This document shows positions 1 through 10,290 of a stretch of 33,365 nt of DNA, one piece after another (position 1 is the stretch's first letter; every line of letters starts with the position of its first letter). The stretch comes from Halobacteriaceae archaeon Tc-Br11_E2g27 (GTDB taxonomy: Archaea; Halobacteriota; Halobacteria; Halobacteriales; Haloarculaceae), in NCBI GenBank assembly GCA_001564135.1, contig LKNH01000003.1:1-33365 (forward strand), given 5' to 3'. Position numbers and translations under genes: made by a program. The notes below the pieces were generated by a model. It was not told the origin of the DNA, did no database searches, and saw only the letters and a program-made list of their open reading frames with translations.

Positions 1-978
1 GAGACTCAGACATCGCTTGACAACCCATTAACCAAGGGTGACCTTATGATCGAAGGTCTTCGATTTTTTATTCCGTTTGCTGCCTTAATTTATCTCCTTG
101 CTGTCCTACAGTTTACTGTGATGACAGCTGCATTGATAACTGTCGGTCTCACATTTGCGACAGGGATTACATTTCCCTTGCTCCGCAAGTTTAGCCTCAG
201 TTCTTTTAAACAGGTTCTTATCGAAACCGGCGAAGGGCTCAAGTACGGAGCTAAAATAGCCGCTCCGATAGCAATTGTTATTGGGGCGATTAATGCTGTC
301 GTTGATATTTTTGTTACAACCGGTATGCCAGGACGCCTCTCGCTAGCTCTCATGTCCCTTTCTGGTGGCGTGCTGATAATTACCGTTATTCTAGCTATGG
401 TTGTCTCTGTTGTTTTAGGGTTAGGTATGCCGACAGTGGCAGCATACCTCCTTGTTGCAACATTGATTGTTCCTACCTTCACCGGGGAATTTGGGGTTCC
501 CTCCCTTGCAGCACACTTTTTCGCTTTCTATGGAGCTATTCTTGCAAATATAACACCTCCAATTGCGGTTGCGGTGGTTATTGCAACTGGTATCTCTGAA
601 GGGGACTTCTGGAGAACCGCTGACAGAGCGGTTAGAATTGGGGCGCCGCTATTCCTTCTCCCAATCGTCTTTATTTATAATCCAGAGATTGTAACCGGTT
701 TCCTTGACTCAGAGATTTCTACTTTCGAGGTATTGAGTTCATTTGGATTAGCTCTCTTTGGTTCAGGAGTTGTTGTCTACGGGTTGAACCGCCCGTACAA
801 GCGGTTTAAACGGTACAAAAGTATGATATTCCAAACACTGTTTGTAATCTTTGGTATCGGTGCTATGTCACACCCAGATTATATTCATCGGAGTGTCTTC
901 GTTATCCTAACATTCGCGCTTTACACAGTCCTGCTGTGGGATAAAAGGAAGAGGGTAAGCCAAGAGACTCCATCTTGA
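1..978 (+). CDS. TRAP transporter large permease (DctM / 4TM-12TM fusion type), C-terminal part; frame open to window start
   Basis: The ORF at 46 stays open to base 1 (ETQTSLDNPLTKGDLMIEGL...). Motifs GLGMPTVAAYLLVATLIVP and ANITPPIAVAVVIATGISEGDFW are typical of TRAP large permeases. Confidence 0.85.
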   Translation, partial: ETQTSLDNPLTKGDLMIEGLRFFIPFAALIYLLAVLQFTVMTAALITVGLTFATGITFPLLRKFSLSSFKQVLIETGEGLKYGAKIAAPIAIVIGAINAVVDIFVTTGMPGRLSLALMSLSGGVLIITVILAMVVSVVLGLGMPTVAAYLLVATLIVPTFTGEFGVPSLAAHFFAFYGAILANITPPIAVAVVIATGISEGDFWRTADRAVRIGAPLFLLPIVFIYNPEIVTGFLDSEISTFEVLSSFGLALFGSGVVVYGLNRPYKRFKRYKSMIFQTLFVIFGIGAMSHPDYIHRSVFVILTFALYTVLLWDKRKRVSQETPS

Positions 979-1306
979 ATTATTCCCCTTATTTGATTGC
1001 GGTTGAAAAGAATGTGTCTTCTCAGCCAACTGATTCAATAAGTTTTTGCTGTATCAGGATTTTTTATTTTCCAAACCAGCGCAAGGATATCTCATTGCAA
1101 AATGGAGTTACTCTTAGTAATACTATATAAGTTTCCGTCGTCAGCTCAAATCACCCATTTATATACACGTCAGATTTCCTGGAGAAGTTATGATGAACAT
1201 CAACTCATTCGAAAAAATCAAATTATTCACATATAAACTAAAAAATGTCAATAATAAAGACAGGAAAAACCTGAGGATTAATATACACCACGCGTGGGTA
1301 TAACAT

Positions 1307-3262
1307 ATGGCGACTAGAGACATTAGTACAGTCACCGTACTCGGCGCAGGAAGCATGGGACACGGAATCGCAGAAGTGAGCGCTATCGCGGGCTATGAGG
1401 TTCGGCTTCGGGATATTGAACAGGAAATGGTTGACAATGGTTACGAGCAAATTACGTGGAGTGTCGAAAAATTAGCTGAAAAGGGATACCTAGGCGACCA
1501 GACTCCTGAAGATATCCTTGAACGAATTGAACCACTGGTTGACATTGAGTCGGCAGTTGCTGGGAGCGACCTCGTTATCGAAGCAGTACCCGAGCGTATG
1601 GACATTAAACGGGATGTCTACGAACAGATTGATGAGTTGGCTCCGTCCGAGGCAATATTTGCATCGAATACGTCAAGTCTCTCGATTTCTGAGCTAGCCG
1701 CACATACTAACCGCCCAGAGCAGGTCTGTGGCTTGCACTTTTTTAACCCACCTGTCCGGATGGAGCTTGTAGAAGTTATATCCGGGGATAAAACAGCCCC
1801 AGATGTTTTAGATGTCGCAACGGAATTCGTCGAGACCATCGACAAGACTCCAATACGGGTATCGAAGGATTCACCCGGTTTCGTTGTCAACCGTATTCTC
1901 GTTCCGCTGATTAACGAGGCGACGTGGCTCGTTTCCGACGGCGTTGCGGACATCCAGTCTGTTGATGCGAGCGCGAAATTCGATATAGGTCTCCCAATGG
2001 GTTGTTTCGAACTTGCTGACCAGATTGGGGTTGATGTGATTCTCGATGTTGTTGATCACCTCCACGATGTGCTTGGAGAGGCCTATGAGCCTGGACCACG
2101 GCTGGTTGAGCAAGTCGATTCGGGTGAGTTCGGTAAGAAGACCGGTAGTGGATTTTACGAGTACGAGGCTGATGGCGTGACTATTCCGCCGGATGCAGGT
2201 AGCCAAGAGGCAGAAAATCGGCTTGTAGCGGTAATGGCGAACGAGGCCGCAAAGCTGATTGCCAACGACGTTTCTACGGTTGAGACCATTGACAAGGCTG
2301 TCACGCTCGGTGGCGGCTTTCCGAAAGGGCCAGCGATGCTGGCAGATGAATATAAGGTAAAGGAGTTGATTGAGACGCTTGAGGAGGCTCATGAGGAGTC
2401 GGGACATCCGCGGTATGAAGTCTCACAACAACTTCGTGAGATTGTGTCTTCAGGTGGTTTCTATGGGGACAGCGATAGATTAGACTTATTGGAGATAGAT
2501 TATCCGGCCGAACACGTTGGCCGTATTACTATTGACCGCCCCACTCAGTTGAATACACTGAATTTGGCGGTTCTTGACCAGCTTGATAGGGCGATTGATA
2601 CGGTGTTCGAAGGCGACGAGAATGTCCGTGTACTGTTATTGACTGGCCGAGGTGACCGTGCATTTTCTGCAGGTGCGGAAGTCCACTCAGTCGTTGGTGA
2701 CGAGAGCCCTGTCGAATCGATTGAAGTATCGAGGAAAGGACAACAGGTTTTTGAGAAGTTGGAAACCACTTCTGTTCCGGTTGTAGCGGCTATTAACGGC
2801 TTTTGTCTCGGCGGTGGGATGGAGCTATCGATGGCTGCTGATGTTAGGATTGCGAGCGAGAAGGCGAGATTTGGCCTTCCGGAACACACATTAGGACTCC
2901 TTCCCGGGTGGGGCGGTACACAACGGCTACAATGGTTAATTGGTGAGAGTCGAGCTAAAGAGATAATCTTCACAGCTGAACAATTTGATGCCGAAACGAT
3001 GCGTGAGTATGGGTTCGTGGTAGAGGTCGTCGAAGACGATACGGTGGACAAACGTGCCCTCGAACTGGCAACGCTATTGACTGCGCGCGCACCGGTGGCC
3101 CAACAGCTCACGAAAGAAGCGATGCGCGCCGGCCGTCACGATTCAACGACTGGATTCGATATGGAAGCCCACGCCTTTGGTCATCTGATAGGAACAGATG
3201 ATGTTAATGAGGGTATCGCGGCGTTTAGCAATGACAAGGACCCCGAATTTAAAGGTGAATAA
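1307..3262 (+). CDS. 3-hydroxyacyl-CoA dehydrogenase / enoyl-CoA hydratase fusion protein
   Basis: N-terminal NAD-binding GAGSMGHGIAEVSAIAGYEV and GLHFFNPPVRMELVEVI. C-terminal crotonase motifs RPTQLNTLNLAVLDQL, FSAGAEV, AAINGFCLGGGMELSMAADVRIA. Confidence 0.93.
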   Translation: MATRDISTVTVLGAGSMGHGIAEVSAIAGYEVRLRDIEQEMVDNGYEQITWSVEKLAEKGYLGDQTPEDILERIEPLVDIESAVAGSDLVIEAVPERMDIKRDVYEQIDELAPSEAIFASNTSSLSISELAAHTNRPEQVCGLHFFNPPVRMELVEVISGDKTAPDVLDVATEFVETIDKTPIRVSKDSPGFVVNRILVPLINEATWLVSDGVADIQSVDASAKFDIGLPMGCFELADQIGVDVILDVVDHLHDVLGEAYEPGPRLVEQVDSGEFGKKTGSGFYEYEADGVTIPPDAGSQEAENRLVAVMANEAAKLIANDVSTVETIDKAVTLGGGFPKGPAMLADEYKVKELIETLEEAHEESGHPRYEVSQQLREIVSSGGFYGDSDRLDLLEIDYPAEHVGRITIDRPTQLNTLNLAVLDQLDRAIDTVFEGDENVRVLLLTGRGDRAFSAGAEVHSVVGDESPVESIEVSRKGQQVFEKLETTSVPVVAAINGFCLGGGMELSMAADVRIASEKARFGLPEHTLGLLPGWGGTQRLQWLIGESRAKEIIFTAEQFDAETMREYGFVVEVVEDDTVDKRALELATLLTARAPVAQQLTKEAMRAGRHDSTTGFDMEAHAFGHLIGTDDVNEGIAAFSNDKDPEFKGE

Positions 3263-3805
3263 CCTACTGGGCCGGTCGAGATTGGTACCATCCCGGAGTG
3301 CGACTGGCTTCCTTGTCTACATAAATAGTTAAGTAGGTGGGGTTAAAATTAATTCTTGCACATCGCGTGTGACGAGATGAAACGTTGGGTCTGCATACTC
3401 TCCCAACCGGTACTGCTGAACACTGATGCTCCCACAAAGTACCCTTTCATCTCAATAATTTCCAACAGATTAATTAGTTAGCTTAGAGGTACTGCAGAAG
3501 GATTCCATCGCTTCTAAGCCTCTATTTTCAATAGGATAACATCGTGCGCTTAAACAATTAATTAATCCTTGTACTCAGATAGATTGGCTACAATTTGGGC
3601 TAATGCACTCTATATTACGTACTTGGCCTCGACAATAGCGCACTTATCGGCGATTGTTTACTTCTTTCTTTATTTCTTTACATCTCTGGTTTAGTCTACT
3701 TAAAATAATCAACTACACTCTTCCTGCAAATCAATCAAAACCAATCCCACCAACCCTCGAAGGCCTACCAAATGGTTTTTTATACTTCCCAGAGGAGTTT
3801 CTATT

Positions 3806-4579
3806 ATGGGCCATGTTCAATACGCGTGTAGTGATGGTATTGCAACAATCACAATGGATCGTCCAGACGTATACAATGCTTTTCACCGAGAGATGATTCT
3901 CGAACTGAATGAAGCCATTCGTGACGCTCGAGAGGATTCCAAGGCATACACCGTCATTTTGACAGGTGCAGGAGATGGATTCTGCTCAGGTGCAGACGTC
4001 AATAGTATGCCAGACTGGACCGCTCAAACAAAGGAAGAATACGGTGCTTATCTCTGGACGGTTCAGAACGTTGTTCGGCAACTGCGTAATATGGACAAAC
4101 CGACAATTGCTGCTGTAAACGGCCCAGCAATCGGGGCTGGTTGTGACTTCACCCTGGCATGTGATGTCCGGTTCATGAACGAGGATGCTGTACTACGAGA
4201 AGGTTTCGTTAGAATCGGCTTAGTCCCAGGTGACGGTGGGGCCTGGTTACTTCCAAAACTTATTGGCGAGTCCAAAGCAAGAGAGTACCTCCTCACCGGA
4301 AAGGATATTACAGCAACTGATGCAGAAGACCTTGGCTTGGTTGCAGGTGTCTCGGAAGACGCCCTCTCAGATGCTGAGGAATTTGCTAAATCAGTTCGAG
4401 ATTTACCCGCACAAGCAGTTAGAAACACTAAGAAGTTAATCAATTCGGAGCTAAGTTTTGATGAATATTGTGAAAAAGCAATTGATTATCAGTGGGAATG
4501 TGTCAACGATCAAGAACACAAAGAGGCAACTCAGGCGTTTCAAGATAAGCGAAAACCAGAATACGAACGGCAGTACTGA
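3806..4579 (+). CDS. enoyl-CoA hydratase/isomerase family protein
   Basis: Crotonase motifs MDRPDVYNAF, GAGDGFCSGADV, AAVNGPAIGAGCDFTLACDVRF, PGDGGAWLLPKLIG. Purine-rich AGAGGAG about 10 bp upstream of the ATG. Confidence 0.93.
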   Translation: MGHVQYACSDGIATITMDRPDVYNAFHREMILELNEAIRDAREDSKAYTVILTGAGDGFCSGADVNSMPDWTAQTKEEYGAYLWTVQNVVRQLRNMDKPTIAAVNGPAIGAGCDFTLACDVRFMNEDAVLREGFVRIGLVPGDGGAWLLPKLIGESKAREYLLTGKDITATDAEDLGLVAGVSEDALSDAEEFAKSVRDLPAQAVRNTKKLINSELSFDEYCEKAIDYQWECVNDQEHKEATQAFQDKRKPEYERQY

Positions 4580-4779
4580 CCTAAATTTTAATAGATTGAT
4601 TTTTCTATTCAATCAGCTTAGCCTGCTGGGGTTGTTATACAATTGTTTCAGGTTATTTCTCCCCGGGTTTTAAATAGTTGAAACGCGAGTATATATGCGT
4701 GTATTCGCTTGAGAAAGCTTACTCAAGTTATGGAATACAGTGATGCCTTTAAAATGGTGCCTAATCATCACATTGAAAT

Positions 4780-5880
4780 ATGATTAATTACACACTTTCA
4801 GATACACAGAAGGAGTATAGTCAGAAAGCAAAGGAATTCCGTAGCGAACACAGCGATAAGCTTCTTCAAGCTAGCCGCGACTCGGTATTTCCCCGGGAGT
4901 TGTTTGAACAGGGCGTTGAACATGGATTTCCCGGTCTTTTTATCCCGACTGAGTACGGTGGTGAAGGACTGGGAGCTATCGAATACGCTCTCGTGTCGGA
5001 ACACATAGGGTTTTACCAGACGACCTATCAGCTCGCCCGAGCGCTGATGGTTGCCGGTACTGACAAACAAAAAGAGAAATATTTGCCGAGAATTGCCGAG
5101 GGAAAGGTGGTAGGCTCTGACGACATCTCTGAACCTAATGCTGGTTCAAGTCTCAAAGACATCGAAACGACTGCGGAGAAAGATGGTGACGAATGGGTTA
5201 TAAACGGGTTAAAGGTCCACGTGAATTGTGCAGGTGCTGCCGATGTTCATCACGTTTACACGCACACTGATGAAGGACTTACCGTCTTTCTTGTCGAGAA
5301 GGACAATCCTGGAATGAAAATAGGTGAAAAAGACCAACCCATTGGAACTCGACAGATGCCGATTCACGACGTCATTTACGATGACTGCCGTGTCCCTGAG
5401 GATCAGTTGTTAGGTGATAACGGTGGCGGCTACGAAGTCTTTTTCAAAACGTTTAATTTCAGCCGCATTGGTAACGCGAGTGATATACTCGGTCATGGTA
5501 AAAGGTCACTTGATGAGGCCATCGCATGGGCATCAGAACGGGAGGTTGGTGACCAGGGAACTGTCACAGAATTCCAAGGAAACCGTTGGAAAATAGCCGA
5601 GCTGAAGACCAGACTTCGAGCAGTTGAACACTTGAGAAACGAGGCGGCATGGAGGCTCGATCAGGGCGAATCTGCAGTTAAACATACCTGTATGGCAAAA
5701 CTGAGGGCAGGAGAAGTCGCACTTGCAGCAATTGAGGAGGCAATTCAGTTAACCGGTGCCCATGGCTTGTATCGCGATCAAGGGTTTGATATGGCGTGGT
5801 CAGATGCGAAAACCCTCGATGTTGCTGGTGGCTCGAGAGAGATTATGCGTAATGTTATTGCTGATCAAATACTGGATTAA
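4780..5880 (+). CDS. acyl-CoA dehydrogenase family protein
   Basis: SEPNAGSSLKDIETTAEKDGDEWVINGLKVHV, DCRVPEDQLLGDNGGGYEV, LTGAHGLYRDQGFDMAWSDAKTLDVAGGSREIMRNVIADQIL. Confidence 0.92.
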   Translation: MINYTLSDTQKEYSQKAKEFRSEHSDKLLQASRDSVFPRELFEQGVEHGFPGLFIPTEYGGEGLGAIEYALVSEHIGFYQTTYQLARALMVAGTDKQKEKYLPRIAEGKVVGSDDISEPNAGSSLKDIETTAEKDGDEWVINGLKVHVNCAGAADVHHVYTHTDEGLTVFLVEKDNPGMKIGEKDQPIGTRQMPIHDVIYDDCRVPEDQLLGDNGGGYEVFFKTFNFSRIGNASDILGHGKRSLDEAIAWASEREVGDQGTVTEFQGNRWKIAELKTRLRAVEHLRNEAAWRLDQGESAVKHTCMAKLRAGEVALAAIEEAIQLTGAHGLYRDQGFDMAWSDAKTLDVAGGSREIMRNVIADQILD

Positions 5881-6096
5881 CGGAAAGTCGGACTGCTGAG
5901 ACCTGCTCGAATTCAATGAAAATTCATATGTCTTCCCCCAGTAAATGAAATATTCTGCTCGTTAAATCCAGGGTTGTGTCGGAAATATCATTACTGCTTC
6001 AGAGGGTAAAGCTCTCGAACTCATCGACAGAATTCTACATAATTCATACCAATACTTATGTGGGGATAGGTTTCATTATAGAACGCGAATACGAAC

Positions 6097-7410
6097 ATGT
6101 CAAGCGATATTCCAGCTGTAGAGACTTTGCAATGGGAAGAACTTCGAGAGATCCAAATAGAGAACTTTCGCGAACAGGCTCGTCGACTTGAACGCACCTG
6201 TGAGTATTACCGCAAAAGATTTGCAGACACCGATATCGACGCTATCCGTAAGCCCGAAGATCTGAGTAGCGTGAAACTTTTGAGCAAAGATGATATCCGT
6301 CAAAGCCAACAAGAGTCCCCGCCTCTGGGCTGGCACGCATGTGGCTCTTTTGAGGAGGTGATTCAGACGCAGGCATCTTCCGGGACAACTGGCCGGCCGA
6401 CCTACGTGGGTGTCTCGCCAGATGATCAGCAACAATGGAATGAGACTCTCGCCGAAGTGTTTCGGACAACAGGAATGTCCCCGGGAGAGTCGTGTATTCA
6501 CGCCTTTGGTCTCAGCAAGGGGTTCGTCGGAGGGATTCCAGTGGTACAAGGTCTTGAAAAGCTCGGTGTGAATGTCATCCCAATCGGGGCTGAACCAGGT
6601 GCAAAACGCCTACTCAACGTTATCGATCATCTCAACCCCGAAAATCTCGTTGCAACTCCGAATTTCGCACGATATCTGGGCAAGCAGTCGCCAAAGGTAG
6701 TGGGGAAACCTGCTTCTGAACTCTCTATTGAGCGTATTGCATGTGGGGGTGAGCCTGGTCTGAATGCCATGAGAGAGGAGCTTGCGGAACTATGGGATGC
6801 TAGAATTATGCAGATAATGGGAGCGACTGAGATTGCACCGGCGTACTTTGGAGAGTGTGAGTACCAAAACCTTCATCTCGTTCGCCCTGATTTATACCTA
6901 CCTGAAATTCTAGACCCCAATACGAAAGAACCTCTACAATGGGAGGAGGGCACCACTGGTGAGTTAGTCATGACAACGTTGGCCCGTGAAATAACACCGA
7001 TGATACGCTACCAACTTGGAGATATTGTAACGGTTGATGAGACAGATTGTAAGTGCGGGCGGACCATGCCATCACTGACCTGTCACGGCCGAACGGATGA
7101 AATGCTCATTGTCCGTGGAGTGAATGTATTTCCCAGCGCGCTGCAGGATGTTGTCACGAACTCAACACTCCCACTGACCGGACATTTCAGAATCAGAAAG
7201 ACTTTTGAAGGTCATTCGACGGAAAATCGATTGGAGTTACTCGTCGAACACAAACCGAATCCAGAGCTTGCATCGGACGAGATTCGTGAATCACTGTCCA
7301 ATGAGCTACAATCACAACTTGGTGTCTCAACTGAAATAGACATGATTCCGCCTCAGACAATCACCCGTCCAGACGCAGATGAGAAGGTCTCATTGATTAT
7401 TGAAGAGTAA
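6097..7410 (+). CDS. phenylacetate-CoA ligase-like (PaaK family) acyl-CoA ligase
   Basis: YYRKRFADTDID, QTQASSGTTGRPTYVGVSPDD, IMGATEIAPAYFGEC, TPMIRYQLGDIVTVDE, CKCGRTMPSLTCHGRTDEMLIVRGVNVFPSALQ. Confidence 0.92.
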   Translation: MSSDIPAVETLQWEELREIQIENFREQARRLERTCEYYRKRFADTDIDAIRKPEDLSSVKLLSKDDIRQSQQESPPLGWHACGSFEEVIQTQASSGTTGRPTYVGVSPDDQQQWNETLAEVFRTTGMSPGESCIHAFGLSKGFVGGIPVVQGLEKLGVNVIPIGAEPGAKRLLNVIDHLNPENLVATPNFARYLGKQSPKVVGKPASELSIERIACGGEPGLNAMREELAELWDARIMQIMGATEIAPAYFGECEYQNLHLVRPDLYLPEILDPNTKEPLQWEEGTTGELVMTTLAREITPMIRYQLGDIVTVDETDCKCGRTMPSLTCHGRTDEMLIVRGVNVFPSALQDVVTNSTLPLTGHFRIRKTFEGHSTENRLELLVEHKPNPELASDEIRESLSNELQSQLGVSTEIDMIPPQTITRPDADEKVSLIIEE

Positions 7411-7584
7411 AAAGAATTATCCAGTGCAACTTATCACCTGTGAATTTTATGATGGTGATAAAAGGAGCAACTTTTTCAGGACAATCTCAGCTTCCACGCT
7501 GGTCTACTAGTTCGAACACTCTCAATGTTTGTCACGTAGTCAAAAGTAGTAAATATAACGTTGTCGATGTGTATTATAGATACG

Positions 7585-9108
7585 ATGGCCGAGAATATTT
7601 ACTCGATGTTTCGCACGTCTGTCGAACATCACGGTAACCGTCCGTTTATTCGAACAGTTAACAATGAATCAACTTACAACGATGTTCATGAGAAAACAAA
7701 ATCTTTCGCAGCTAGATATCAGAAGGCAGGACTAGAATCTGGGGATACACTAGGGTTAATCCTTGACAACTGCCCAGAGTTCATTTCTGCCTATTTGGGT
7801 GCCGTCAGGCAAGGAATCGAAGTGGCCTGCTTGAACACTTCACTCCAAGGCGATAGCCTCGCACACCTACTGGAAACGGCGAATATTTCTGTCGTCCTTT
7901 CAACCGACGAGTTATTGGAATCAATCGAATCAACCTGTTCTGAGGCAGGAGTTCATAGGATGTATAGTCTGACGGAGGACACAAAGTGGGAATCCCTTCA
8001 AGACGGTGCCATCCCAGCCCCCGCTTGCCCCGATGAAGAATCAGTCGCAACGCTGCTACACACTTCTGGAACAACTGGCTACCCCAAATGGTGTGAACTC
8101 TCTCATAAGTACTTCCTCAGACTGGGTCAATTTATTGCTGATGGGTTTGAAATAAGCAGTACTGATACGGTTTTCAACCCGTTGCCACTGTATCACATTA
8201 ATCCGCTTGGGTATTATCTAATTGGGTCGATAACTGCTGGAGCTACTGTCGGACTGGTAGAACGTTTCAGCGTCTCAAACTTTTGGAAGCACGTACGAAG
8301 TCTTGAACCAACAATCGTGATTTTACATATGGCACCAAAAAATATGATTCTTAACGAAACATCCCCAGGCGACGCTACGGACCACAATATCCGAGTTATG
8401 TTCCCTGCAGACGCTGAGTTCGGCGAAAAGTTTGGAATCCCCAAAATGGTTACTGGCTATGGGTCGACCGAAGCTGGTGGACTGACTCATATCAACAAAT
8501 TCAATCACGTTCCGGAGTTGCCAGCGGGGGAGGACCTATCACAGCTCGCCGGGTATCCTCGTCGAGATATCGAAGTACGACTAGTCGACAAAGATGGAAA
8601 CCCAGTTTCAAGAGGTCAACACGGTGAAATATTGATCCGACCCATGGAAACGGGCGTGATCTTTGATGGCTATAGGGGGGCCCCAGAAAGCACGATAGCC
8701 GCATGGGAAGGGCTTTGGTTTAACACTGACGACATTGGGTACATAGATTCAGACGGGGCACTTCATTTCGTAGGCCGAAAGGGGAACAGTATTTCTCATA
8801 AAGGGGAGTTTGTAAACGTTGATTTGGTCGAGGCTTTGCTTGAGTCACATTCAGCAGTCGAGCAAGCTGTCGTTGTCGGTGAACCAGACGACGTAGTCGG
8901 GAGCCGGGTCAAAGCTTGTGTACTAACAGCGGGGGACGTTGAGCCACAAACGCTTGTCCGCCACATAGAGTCCGATATCCCGTCATATATGCTTCCCGAG
9001 TATGTAGATTTCATCGAATCAATTCCCCGCATCGAGGGGACAAAGAAAGTAGATAGAAAAGCACTCCAAGAGCGTACTCATGATGCTGTTTGGAGACGTT
9101 CGGAATAA
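7585..9108 (+). CDS. AMP-dependent acyl-CoA synthetase/ligase
   Basis: LLHTSGTTGYPKWCELSH, GYGSTEAGGL, WFNTDDIGYIDSDGALHFVGRKGNSISHKGEFV. The track starts at TTG 7561; ATG 7585 (MAENIYSMF) is a likelier start. Confidence 0.9.
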   Translation: MAENIYSMFRTSVEHHGNRPFIRTVNNESTYNDVHEKTKSFAARYQKAGLESGDTLGLILDNCPEFISAYLGAVRQGIEVACLNTSLQGDSLAHLLETANISVVLSTDELLESIESTCSEAGVHRMYSLTEDTKWESLQDGAIPAPACPDEESVATLLHTSGTTGYPKWCELSHKYFLRLGQFIADGFEISSTDTVFNPLPLYHINPLGYYLIGSITAGATVGLVERFSVSNFWKHVRSLEPTIVILHMAPKNMILNETSPGDATDHNIRVMFPADAEFGEKFGIPKMVTGYGSTEAGGLTHINKFNHVPELPAGEDLSQLAGYPRRDIEVRLVDKDGNPVSRGQHGEILIRPMETGVIFDGYRGAPESTIAAWEGLWFNTDDIGYIDSDGALHFVGRKGNSISHKGEFVNVDLVEALLESHSAVEQAVVVGEPDDVVGSRVKACVLTAGDVEPQTLVRHIESDIPSYMLPEYVDFIESIPRIEGTKKVDRKALQERTHDAVWRRSE

Positions 9109-9306
9109 GGATTGAAATCGGGTTTGCTTTCTAAAGTGGTTTCGAGATTCCGTTTTAATTCCCGCAAAGTGGACAACTTAGGATCAGCATATTCATTTTC
9201 ACCCGTTTAATTTATTCCAGTCATATAAATTACAGTATGATGATATAACCTGTTGTACTCACCCGGTACATAAAAGTAAAAGATGACGTAGAGCATTAAT
9301 AGAATT

Positions 9307-10290
9307 ATGTTGGCAAGTGGAATCACGTTCGGAAGTCACGAGCGCGAAACGTTATTTGAATACGTTACTTTAGCGGAAAAGAAAGGATTAGACTCCGTAT
9401 GGGTCGGGGAATCTTGGGGTGAAGCTGCTGTTCCACTAATTACTCTATTGCTCGAACAAACAGAGTCTATCGATGTCTGTTCGGGTATTTTCAACGTTTA
9501 TGCTCGAACTCCCGGGCTAACGGCCATGACTGCCAACACACTAGCTGATATTAGCGGGAACAGATTCAAAATGGGACTGGGTACGAGTGGACCCGCCGTT
9601 ATCGAAAACTTTCATGGTACAGAATTCGAACGACCGCTTCGACGAACTAGGGAGTATATCGAAATAATTAGGGGGCTTCTCTCAGGCAATCGAATAGAAT
9701 ATGATGGTGAACTGTTCGAACTCTCTGGGTTTTCTATCGACATGAAAACACATTACGAAGTCCCACTTTACGTCGCTGCTATCGGTGAAACTAATCGACA
9801 GCTCTCAGGAGAATTTGCAGACGGTTGGATGCCATTACTCCTTCCCAGCACGGGTCTAAAGGATGCGCTGGAGGCTGTCGAACGCGGTTGCACCAATGGA
9901 AACCGTTCGCTTGACGACGTGGACGTTACACCGTGGGTCCCGACCTGTATTTCTGAAACGGACCCACAAACCGCTCGAAAACACGTTCGTTCTCTTATTG
10001 CTTTTTATATTGGTGCCATGGGTGATTACTATGCCAATACCGCGAGTTCGTTTGGATACGGAGAAGAAGCCGACGCGATTCGTGCTGGTTGGGAAGATAA
10101 TCGGCAGACGGGTGCCGAGGCCGCGGTAACAAAGGAAATGGTCTCGGATTTTGGTGCTGCAGGCACGCCAGCTGAGGCAGCCAAGAGTTTTGAACGGTTC
10201 GTCGAAGCGGGGGCTGATTCGCCTGTCGCGTATGTTCCCTCACGATGGGCCGATGAAAAGATTGTCCGTGAGACTGTTAGTAATCTTTAA
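9307..10290 (+). CDS. LLM-class (luciferase-like, probably F420-dependent) oxidoreductase
   Basis: GLDSVWVGESWGEAAVPLITLLLEQTESIDVCSGIFNVYARTPGLTAMTANTLADISGNRFKMGLGTSGPAVIENFHG is typical of the methylene-H4MPT reductase-like family. Confidence 0.9.
   Translation: MLASGITFGSHERETLFEYVTLAEKKGLDSVWVGESWGEAAVPLITLLLEQTESIDVCSGIFNVYARTPGLTAMTANTLADISGNRFKMGLGTSGPAVIENFHGTEFERPLRRTREYIEIIRGLLSGNRIEYDGELFELSGFSIDMKTHYEVPLYVAAIGETNRQLSGEFADGWMPLLLPSTGLKDALEAVERGCTNGNRSLDDVDVTPWVPTCISETDPQTARKHVRSLIAFYIGAMGDYYANTASSFGYGEEADAIRAGWEDNRQTGAEAAVTKEMVSDFGAAGTPAEAAKSFERFVEAGADSPVAYVPSRWADEKIVRETVSNL

Noticed and set aside
1871-2407. 178-aa minus-strand ORF
   Set aside because: Antisense to the HAD/crotonase fusion; no recognisable domain.
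3654-3896. 80-aa plus ORF overlapping the start of the enoyl-CoA hydratase
   Set aside because: Out of frame with the clear crotonase start at 3806 and runs through AT-rich upstream DNA.
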